Origin: Eurosta solidaginis
Taxonomy: Eukaryota > Arthropoda > Insecta > Diptera > Tephritidae
DNA: 64,000 bases
NCBI RefSeq assembly: GCF_040869045.1
Contig: NC_090320.1
Span: 144,606,941 to 144,670,940 of the forward strand
Reading direction: 5' to 3'
Shown here: positions 56,191-64,000 of the stretch, in pieces
How the letters are laid out: every line of letters starts with the position of its first letter
Position numbering within the stretch: position 1 is the first letter of the stretch
The notes under the pieces: generated by a model
Database searches by the model: none
Told to the model about the DNA's origin: nothing
The model's input: only the letters and a program-made list of their open reading frames with translations
Program-made: the position numbers and the translations under genes

Positions 56191-56775
56191 TCACAAATTG
56201 TCATCAATATCCTCTAACGGGAGTCCAAGGAAACTTGCCGTTTCAACAGGGGTGGACCATAAGGAAAGGGGTGTTAGAGGCGTTGGTTCCACATTACAAT
56301 TAAAGAGATGGTTGGTGTCATGTGGGGACACATTGCAAGCGGGGCATACATTTTGTATGTCGGGGTTGATTCTGGATAGGTAAGAGTTTAACCTGTTACA
56401 GTATCCAGAACGAAGTTGAGCAAGAGTGACACGCGTTTCCCTGGGGAGTATGCGTTCCTCTGCCCCGAGTTCTGGATATTTTTCTTCAAGTACTGGATTC
56501 ACCGGGCAATTCCCGACATAAAGGTCCGACGCCTGTCTATGGAGTTCACCAAGGACCTGTTTGTGTTTTTTCGCTTCATACGGCTGGGTTCTCAGGTGCC
56601 GTATTTCCTTAAAATGCTTACGGAGGCCCCTAGGCGGCGCTGGTTCGTCAATCAGATGTCTGTTGGGATGCCCAGGTTTCTGGGTATTCAACAGAAACTG
56701 TTTGGTCAGCATTTCATTTCTCTCCCTGATGGGGAGTATTCTCGCCTCATTATGCAGATGGTGTTCTGGGGACAT
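56191..56775 (-). pseudogene. LINE A C-terminal domain, right-arm copy
   Basis: 194 codons with the CPACNVSPHDTNHLFNC finger. It is four codons shorter than the left copy and out of frame with the RT upstream. Confidence 0.75.
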
Positions 56776-56832
56776 AAGAAGACAGCCCGTGGGTATTTCG
56801 GCAGGCCTGTAGTTTCTTCCAGTGGGTAGTTT

Positions 56833-57507
56833 TTAGGCTTGGCGACCATATGGGTGACGCGTAGCACGTAATCGGCTGGCTAATTGCTTTGTATGTGGTG
56901 ATGAGCGTTTCTTTATCTTTTCCCCAGGTACTGCCAGCAAGGGATTTGAGGATTTATTACGGCTCTGAATTCTCGGAACAATTGCGGTTGCGTGCGCACA
57001 AAAATGTAGATCCTGATCAAACGTCACACCCAAGATTTTGGGGTGTAGGACAGTCGGTAGCGTAGTGCCATCGACGTGGATGTTCAATATGGTCGACATT
57101 TGGGGCGTCCATGTTGTAAATAAGGTCGCGGATGATTTAGTCGGTGACAATGCCAGGTTTCGCGAGGCGAAAAAACTGGAGAGATCAGGCAGATAGCCGT
57201 TTATTTTATTGCATAGCTCATCGATCTCTTGGCCTCGGCCTGTGGCCATTATTGTGCAGTCATCGGCGTAGGAAATGATTGTGACTCCTTCCGGTGGTGA
57301 AGGTAGCTTAGATATGTAGAAATTAAACAAAAGTGGGGATAGGACACCACTCTGTGGCACCCCTTGTTTAATTCTCCTTGGTTTTGATGTTTCGTTTCTG
57401 AATTGCACCGATGCCTGCCGACCACCCAGATAATTTGCGGTCCACCTTTTAAGACATGGGGGAAGGGTAGACCCTTCCAGGTCTTGCAGTAACGAGGCTT
57501 TGATCAA
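56833..57507 (-). pseudogene. LINE A RT C-terminal part, right-arm copy
   Basis: It contains GVPQSGVLSPLLFNFYIS and SYADDCTIMATG (YADD), then LSPTKSSATLF and HPKILGVTFDQDLHF in one frame, which the left arm has lost. A frameshift near 57490 at motif A (SKAFD, then QSLV) separates it from 57510-59113. Confidence 0.82.
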
Positions 57508-59113
57508 AGGCTTTTGATAGGTCTAGCGCTACGAGTACTGTTCTATGGTGGGGGTATTGATTCAAACCGCAATTTATCTGGGTGCCAATGACATTTAGCG
57601 CGGAGGTAGTGCTATGGAGTTTTCTGAAGCCATGCTGATGAGAGGCTAGCTGCAAATGTGCTTGGAAATTAGGGAGCCAAATGGCTTCAAGCGACTTTGC
57701 CACTGGCGATAGGAGAGATATCGGACGATATGACTCACCTATGTTAGCTGGTTTCCCAGGCTTTAGTAGCGGGACCACCTTGGCCATTTTCCATTTCTCG
57801 GGTATGACAAAGGTGGAAAGAGACAGGTTGAAGACATGCGCTAAATATTTGAAACCCTCTTTCCCTAGGTTTTTAAGCATCGGCATGGCTATGCCGTCTG
57901 GGCCCACTGCTTTGGATGGTTTAGCGCAACCAATGACGTCCTCAACCTCTCTAGCGGTGATGGTGATTGGTGACGCGCTGAATTTGTGTTTATGTGCGTG
58001 TCTATTGGCTCTCCGTCTATCTTTGTCAACCGTAGGATGCATTATATATTGTCGGCAGAAAGCGCTCGCGCATTTTTTCGCATCCGACAGCACCTTATCG
58101 CCAAAGGCGATGGAAACTTTGTCTTTGTGCTTAGTCGGATTCGATAGGGACTTTACGGTGGACCAAAGTTTACCTACACCGGTAGAGAGGATACAACCTC
58201 TTAGGTGCTCTTCCCATTTCGCCCGCTTGTGTTCGTCCACAAGCAATCTGATGCGTTGGTTTATATCCCTTATTTGGGGGTCGCCTGGATCAAGCTGTCT
58301 TATAAGGTCGCGTTCCCTCGCTAAGCTCGCGGCCTCCGCCGGGAAGTGGGGCCGGAATTCGGGAATTCTCCCGGCGGGAATGAAATTTGCCGAGGCGGAT
58401 TCAATGACCTTACGGAAGGCACGCTCCCCTTGGCGGGCATCAGTCGGGATAGGGAGGGCAACAAAGCTGCTGTCTGTTGCAGATTTATATTCTTCCCACT
58501 TTCCTTTTTTGAAGTTTATGAAAGTGCGTTTTTCGGTGACGATGAAGTCGGCGGTACGCTCGAACGAAATAAGTATGGGCAGGTGGTCGGATGCCAATGT
58601 TACCATCGGCTGCCAGTTGACGCAGTTTACGAGTTCTGCGCTCACGATTGAGATATCTGGCGAGCTATGACAGCTTCCTACCATACGTGTGGGGGCGTCT
58701 CCGTTTATTGTGCAGAACGTCGTTTCTTCTATTTGATCCGCCAACATCTCACCCCTACTGTCCGCCCGCAAGTTTGAATGCCATAGTTCGTGATGGGCAT
58801 TGAAATCGCCTAAGATAATGCGATTGTTGCCAGTGAGTAAGGCCTCGATATTAGGGCGGTATCCACTGGGGCAACACGTGACAGGAGGGATGTAGATGTT
58901 GATGATTTCTAGATTTGCATCGCCTGACCGAACAGATAGGCCTTGACGTTCTAAGACATTGTCCCTGCGGTCGATGCCAGGATCAAATATATAATATTGC
59001 ACAAAGTGGTGTATAATAAACGCGAGGCCGCCTCCATTTCCGCTCTCGCGGTCTTTCCTGTGGACATTATACCCAGAGCAGGTCTGTGAGTTTAGTCTCT
59101 TGAATCGCAGCAA
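57508..59113 (-). pseudogene. LINE A endonuclease plus RT N-terminal part, right-arm copy
   Basis: One frame of about 535 codons. It covers the endonuclease after the first Glu block (GGGLAFII, IILGDFNAHH, ASDHLPI), the linker RERDLIRQLDPGDPQIRDIN that is broken on the left, and the RT fingers to VALDLSKAFD. The catalytic Glu block IQETKLT sits in the neighbouring frame (59067-59276) because of a local change near 59090. A 329-codon frame on the plus strand (57681-58670) is an antisense shadow. Confidence 0.83.
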
Positions 59114-59629
59114 TGCGGATGTTGTGCCGCTTCATGAAATCGACTATCTCCGTAATCTTCCCAGTTAGTCTATTACAGTTTAACTGCAGAATTCTGAAGT
59201 GCATGAGGGGTGACGCCGCCACTCTAGGGGTAAGTGACGGGTGACTACGCCTAGGTTGTGGAAGGCCAGGACGCAATTGCTGTTGTGGCCTTGGGACTGG
59301 GCGCCCTTGGGCAAGCAGTGGGGTACCCGGATGATTTGGGTTTGCGACCTGGCAACATGGCGCGATGAAACCCGTCGAGGGGTTGCCGTCGCGGAGACCA
59401 GAACATCTAGGAAAGTGGCACCACCCAAGGCAGGAGCTGCATTGAGCGGATGTCGCAAACCTATATATTCTGTGCTGGCAGACGGTGCAAACGGAGGTAG
59501 GGACTAAGAGTATGTTTCCCTGACCTGCACGATTGCTGCCAGAAAAGAGGGGGGAGAAGAAGACGGGGGCAGGGGCTGATGCTCAGCATTGCTACCAGCT
59601 CTACTACGAAGGTAGTAGTTATGAGTGGT

Positions 59630-60070
59630 ATCAGCTGTTTGAGTTGTTGGCGCCGTGGGGCGCGAGCAGCGGCGGGTACTTGTTGTGGCTTGCTGAGCAG
59701 CGAGGCTGCTGGAAGGTAGGGGGGGGGGGGGGGGGGGGGGGCGCTTAGGCGTAGACTACGGGACGCCCTTGGGCGTGAGCAGCAAGGAGCCACAAAAGAT
59801 TTATAAAAGTTACGTGGACGTCGGGTTTTGGGATCAAGCCCAGAACAACCTGTCCGATGCAACCATCCCTTGCACGAGACACACTGAACAGAGTATGACC
59901 GTCCTAAAAAGACTCTTTTCTGGCAAATGCAGCAAAACCATTTCTCAGGACCGGGGTCAGGAGACGGACCCGGATTGGGTTCGATACCTTCCCGGAGTAA
60001 GAGAATATGTAGCAGTCCTGCTGCAAGAGCTGCTGGGAGGATGACAATTTGTGGGAGGGACGAAACAAAT
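59630..60070 (-). pseudogene. LINE A 2A-like motif and zinc finger, right-arm copy
   Basis: The GIEPNPGP codons lie at about 59965-59988, with the same finger (CCICQKR, QCVSCKGWLHRTGC) and no upstream ATG. The Pro tract is expanded: 23 G at 59719-59741 against 14 on the left. The expansion changes the downstream frame and gives a longer 133-codon product from the finger (59461-59862). Confidence 0.7.
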
Positions 60071-60095
60071 TAAATGGGGTCACACTGAATTTGCT

Positions 60096-60395
60096 CGCAA
60101 TTGGCTGTCCACTTTCGTAGTGGAAATCCGGCTGATTGCAAGGCTTGGGATATTTGATCTCTGGCAGAAATTGCTGATTGAATCAGTGTCCACCAGCATG
60201 CAGTGTGGATGTAATTGGAAAAGTGTTTCCGACGTCCTTTGCCAATTGTAAAAGCGTCCTTCTTGTGAGAGAGGGAGCGCAGTTTACCCCAAATGTCACA
60301 GTCTTCAGTTCATAAAGACCTATGTGGTTTTCAGGGATAGTACGGAATACTATGCGCTGATATTTTGTTTCGTTGGAATGTACCATAATTCCTCG
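60096..60395 (-). pseudogene. BEL/Pao pol part 1, right-arm copy
   Basis: KYQRIVFR, YELKTVTFGVN and TLLQLAKDVG as on the left. A small indel after GNTF moves the following Pro/Thr/Leu text to another frame. Confidence 0.75.
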
Positions 60396-60399
60396 ATAG

Positions 60400-60813
60400 T
60401 GGAGGCGTAGTGTAATCAGCCAACAATTTCAATGCCAAATGAGTAAACCAGTTAATATGCTACCCTGTAACAAAAAGAGTCTAAATTTTAATCAACACAA
60501 AAGGGGCATTTGCTAATTGTTGCTGACAGAGCAATTCACAGGATTTAATACAGGTGTGTGTACAACGCACGACTAAACCAAATTTGCATTCTGGCAAATT
60601 TGCTGACATTGCGTTTCCAACAGATGTCACAACTCAACACAAATGTGTAGGTACATATTTGTGTCAATTTGTATGTAGGTATGTAAGTATGTATAATTAA
60701 AGTAAACATGTATGCAAGAATATGTTTCGAATAATTTAGTATAAATAAGCTAACAATATTTGAATAAAGATTCATTCACTCATTCGCACTGACACCTCAC
60801 AAAACAGACAATT
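60400..60813 (+). repeat. LTR-like sequence, right-arm copy
   Basis: Starts TGGAGGCGTAGTGTAA, ends near ACAGACAATTG. Only a few differences from 2004-2417, for example AATCAGCC against AATTTGCC after the first 17 bases. Confidence 0.65.
60740..60749 (+). promoter_or_regulatory. TATA-like element in the LTR
   Basis: TATAAATAAG lies about 31 bp before TTCATTCACTCATTCG, an initiator-like site. AATAAA (60763-60768) lies between them. This matches the compact promoter/poly(A) layout of an insect LTR; the left-arm equivalent is near 2068-2077. Activity is not shown by sequence. Confidence 0.5.
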
Positions 60814-60985
60814 GATTTTTATATGGCGATCCTGCCTATGATCCTGGTGGCTGATTTTTCAGCCTAAGTTCATTACTGGCAAGGATACGCCTTTTATATG
60901 GCGATCCTGCCTTGATTTTACTGGCTGATTATTCAGCCTAATTCATTGGTAAGTATAATACTGGCTGATCACAGCCTATGCCTTA
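60814..60985 (+). repeat. Leader tandem motif behind the LTR, right-arm copy
   Basis: TATATGGCGATCCTGCCT at 60821-60838 and 60896-60913, each followed by text ending TCAGCCTAA. Mirror of the 1855-2003 repeats. Confidence 0.6.
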
Positions 60986-62105
60986 TAAAATGAGCGAAAA
61001 GAGAAGCTATCGGACGTGTTTTCCAACTCTAATTATTATCGCGGTTAATTTTTTTTCCATTAAACTGGAAGAAGAAAAAAAGGAACCACATTCGGAACAA
61101 ACACAAATTTTGCTTTTGCAATGATGTTTTTGATGAATCAAATTTGGGCTCCAACGATGAAGATTACATGAAAATTGCGGCAGTTGAAAAACAAATACGC
61201 TGCCATTAGATGCGCTGGCGCCCACGTTTGTACCTTTCGAATTCCAACACACTTCAAAGTAACACAATTTTTACACACACAAATCCACAGCCAGCCAGAA
61301 ATGTCCAACGTTGATGAGGTGCTAAACAATTGGGAAGAAATTATTTAAGTCGGTCAGAGCATAAAAAGGGTGGAATAAACAACAGGACTGGCAGCATAAT
61401 ACGTATAATTATAATAAGTATAATTAGCTTAATTCTGAAGTCGGTTTGACAATTTAGACATTATTTTTAAGTAAGAAAATATTCGGGCAACCTAACGGCT
61501 GCCTATTGACAAGCAAAAATTTAAATTTCTACTGTAAAAACTTTTTGTTACTAATTATTGAGTTATGTTCCCAGAAGAGGACATACAAAATCAAAGTCAA
61601 GTGCTTAGATCGTTTTCATAAAACTCCTTAAATGTAAAAACAAATTTTTTGAAACGTTTACTGATGTTTTTCAAAATAAGAAATTTTTTTAAGGCCAAAA
61701 TGGCATAAAAAACAAAATGAAAAAAAAAATAAAATAGTATGAATTAATTTTAAATAATTAAACAAGAAAAAAAAATAAACAGTATTTAACTGTTCATCAT
61801 TTAAAAAAATTTTTCAGACAAATTTGTAAGAAAAATTAGAAATGTCAAAAATGTTAAATTAAACAAATTTTTCCTTAAGAACAAACATTTTTAGAAATAA
61901 ACCTTTTAAATAATAACTTTTATAATGCTAACTAAATAAGAAAAAAAAAATAAAATAAAAGTAAAAGTAAAATGGAATACTTAATATAATAAACGTAAAA
62001 ACAGAGAAATAAGCATAAATTAGCATTATTAACACCCCCAAAGAAACAGGAATAAATTTTTATTTTCTCTTTAATTTTCCCTTTCAATCATATCATCTCT
62101 TTAAA
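60986..62105 (+). other. Retroelement internal region, right-arm copy
   Basis: No intact gene. Very AT-rich from 61600 on. About 48 bp around 61735-61790 are absent from the left arm, next to poly-A runs. Confidence 0.35.
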
Positions 62106-62303
62106 ATGTATTCGTGGACAAAAATAGCCCAAGGCATTATGATAGCCATAGCTGGTTACGAGGTAGGAAAAGGAAACTCTGAAACATCAGAGAATAGAAT
62201 ACTAAAATATGAACCACCAGCCGAACCACAGCCAAAAATTAACCCAAACATTTCAGATGTTTGGCTAGCAATTTTAACCTGCGTAATCGTGCTATTGATA
62301 TAA
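62106..62303 (+). CDS. Small predicted membrane protein, 65 aa, right-arm copy
   Basis: Same ORF as 562-759 with one change (WLAILTC here, WLAVLTC on the left). A C-terminal hydrophobic segment follows a Pro-rich middle. It lies about 1.3 kb downstream of the LTR in the same orientation. An intact frame in both arms, while most neighbours are broken, is notable given its short length, but short frames survive by chance more easily. Function unknown. Confidence 0.45.
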   Translation: MYSWTKIAQGIMIAIAGYEVGKGNSETSENRILKYEPPAEPQPKINPNISDVWLAILTCVIVLLI

Positions 62304-63314
62304 TATTCAAATTTAGCACCCTAAGCCATCTAAACTCAACCTAATTTCGATAAGAACAGTAAACAATTACAAATGAATCACTGCAAAATGCCTCACCCAA
62401 TAGAAGAATTTATTAAGACAGCTTCATTAGCACTGTCTAAGTTCAAGAATTTGCCAATTCACAGTAGTAGTTTCCATATAAGTTAATCAAAATAACATCT
62501 ATGAAGGCTGTCAAGGTAGACGATTTATACCACAAACCTTATAAAATAGGATAGACAATTTGTAGCATAATAAATACAAGCAACCGGATTGTTAAGGAAG
62601 TTATTGACTTAGGACAATATTCAACCAGGCTAAAAAGTGCCGGCAATCTAGGACTTGTAAAATAAGATAAAAACACAGTTGTCCTTAGGGACAAATTGAT
62701 TGTTAATTAATAGTAATACTCGAGTAGGAAAATTTGAATAATATAAAATAGGTACCCAAGTTCTCAAAGGTCTAATATTTGCATTAACCCCAGAAGTTAT
62801 GCATGTGACAAATGTCGACAAAAATTAAAGAAATTCTTCATAAATATCATGGCGATCCCATCTGGGAAGGCTACCCAGAAAATCGCATGACACATAAGAT
62901 CTAATAAAAATATTGCTGGAAAATATGAAAAATGGTATAAGAAAAGATATGAAAAATTTTTGCATCCACTGTACCCATTGGTTTAACCAGTTATCACTAT
63001 ATAACTACTTCTTGCTTTAGCAGCAACTGAATGTACCCAATCTACTGTACATATATCATACGCTCATAGATAACGCTTTCGATTAATGTCAATTTTCAAC
63101 CAATGATGACTGTAACCATTATCTTATACTGTACGTTTCAATTTTAAGTTGAAATGGACTACCAATACAAAAGCTTTGTTTAACCGTTCTCATCTAGGAG
63201 GTCATAATTTTAGATAATAGGATTTTTGGATCTAGATAAATAGATAAATAGATAGTAGATATATAGAGCCCTGTAGAATAGGAAAAATAATTTTATTAAT
63301 AACCTGTGGAATAG
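62304..63314. other. Arm end and unique flank
   Basis: 62304-62864 mirrors the first 561 bases. From 62865 there is no partner inside the window. The text runs smoothly across 62864 (GGCGATCCCATCTGGGAAGG), so this point is the window limit of the left arm, not necessarily the true repeat end. Short plus-strand frames occur around 62793-62985, broken by stops. Confidence 0.5.
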
Positions 63315-64000
63315 AAAATATCGAAGGTTCTCTGTGCCGCCATAAAGCAAAGCAAACTTGATAGCTGGAAAAAGCTTTGCAAAGAAGTTGATCGTGATCC
63401 TTGGGGACAAGGGTATAAAATAGTAATGGGGAAATTCCGCCCACCGAACCAAACGATGGATGAGGGAAAGATGCGAAGTATAGTAGATGCCCTGTTCCTC
63501 ACTCACACAAGCAGAGAGGGTGACCACGTCACCCACGAAGACCACGACGTGCAGCCGTTCAGTGAAGGTGAGCTAAAAGCGGCCCTACCCAGAATGAAGC
63601 CCGATAAAGCGCCAGGACCGGGTGGGATACCAGCTGAAGCAAAAAGAATGGCTGCTAAGAACAGTCCTGAGCTGCTGCTTCATATGTATAACAAATGCCT
63701 GGAAGCCAGGATCTTTCCTACAAGGTGGAAGACAGCGCACCTCGTGCTAATCCCGAAAGGCAAGGGAGACCCGAACTCCCCGTCGTCTTTTCGACCATTA
63801 TGCATTCTCGAAACGGCCGGGAAAATGATGGAAAGCCTCCTTAAGCAACGGTTGATAGCAGCCATTGAAGATGGAGGTGGTCTGTCCCATCGGCAGCATG
63901 GGTTCCGGAAAGGTCACTCCACAATAGACGCCATAGCCGAGGTTATAAATGCGGAAGGAAAGCCGAAACCGCGTGCCACCAAGCTAGGCCGGTTGTCTTA
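63315..64000 (+). pseudogene. R1-type LINE reverse transcriptase, 5' part, runs off the window
   Basis: One frame is open from the stop at 63312-63314 to the window end (about 228 codons). It has LDSWKKLCKEVDRDPWGQGY and YKIVMGKFRPP (the endonuclease-RT linker of R1-clade ORF2), then MKPDKAPGPGGIPAEA, RWKTAHLVLIPKGKGD, SFRPLCILETAGKMMESLL and HRQHGFRKGHSTIDAIAEVI (RT fingers). Catalytic motifs A and C would lie beyond base 64000. No Met opens the frame and the endonuclease is absent upstream, so it is probably 5'-truncated. ORFs on the opposite strand here are shadows. Confidence 0.8.

Larger units (their letters stand above)
56137..60086 (-). mobile_element. LINE A, right-arm copy
   Basis: Flanked by GAATTTGCT (56128-56136 and 60087-60095), the complement of the left-arm duplication. 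It has the same (CAA)n tail and domain order. Its main open frame is longer than on the left. Confidence 0.85.
31147..62864. repeat. Right arm of giant inverted repeat
   Basis: Reverse-complement partner of 1-27802. It is longer because it carries two private insertions, LINE D (43053-46794) and a Penelope-like element (39391-40769), plus about 48 extra AT-rich bases near 61735-61790. Its inner end at 31147 abuts a direct copy of the PLE 3' region. Base 62864 pairs with window base 1, so whether pairing continues further out cannot be seen. Confidence 0.97.

Noticed and set aside
57681..58670. 329-codon plus-strand ORF
   Set aside because: It is antisense to the LINE A endonuclease/RT, which has clear family motifs on the minus strand.
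1..62864. Pure hairpin-read or fold-back assembly artefact
   Set aside because: Private insertions with target duplications and empty sites in the other arm, plus private indels, cannot come from copying one molecule. A haplotype misjoin is not excluded.

Overview
The window looks like repeat-rich nuclear DNA of a dipteran insect. Ingi/Vingi-like, CR1/jockey-like, RNase H-bearing and R1-type LINEs, Ty3/gypsy, BEL/Pao, Penelope and Polinton/Maverick fragments, a tRNA-derived SINE and TATG-rich LTRs occur together. A tephritid-like fly is my guess, not something the sequence proves. I see no host gene, rRNA, tRNA gene or CRISPR array. Almost every coding block is a broken transposon gene.

The dominant structure is a huge inverted repeat. 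Bases 1-27802 (left arm) reappear in reverse complement as 31147-62864 (right arm), nearly identical by eye, around a 3.34 kb spacer (27803-31146). The left arm runs off the window edge, so the full palindrome may be longer. Going inward, each arm holds: an LTR-retroelement leader with a 65-aa membrane ORF; an LTR; BEL/Pao pol split by LINE A (2A-like motif, zinc finger, endonuclease, RT); a 5'-truncated LINE B; a Polinton-type protein-primed DNA polymerase gene split by LINE C (which itself carries a SINE); an unmatched block; a Ty3/gypsy element; an unidentified GC-richer 2.4 kb block; and the 3' end of a Penelope-like element (PLE).

The arms differ by dated events. A 408-bp TIR element is only in the left arm (17554-17961). 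LINE D (43053-46794) and a second PLE (39391-40769) are only in the right arm. All three have clean target duplications. One block has different content in each arm (19594-20779 versus 38149-38502). Private frameshifts and stops are scattered on both sides. This argues that the inverted repeat is an old duplication, or two diverged copies, and not a simple fold-back read artefact.

The centre of symmetry lies inside the PLE. The spacer carries most of the PLE body (minus strand, itself split by a 0.5 kb TIR element) and a second direct copy of its 3' end. That copy joins the inverted right-arm copy at a short shared motif (GTTGCGA), giving a nested hairpin with ~0.69 kb arms and a 170-bp loop. 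Beyond the right arm (62865-64000) the sequence is unpaired within the window and ends in an R1-type LINE reading frame.
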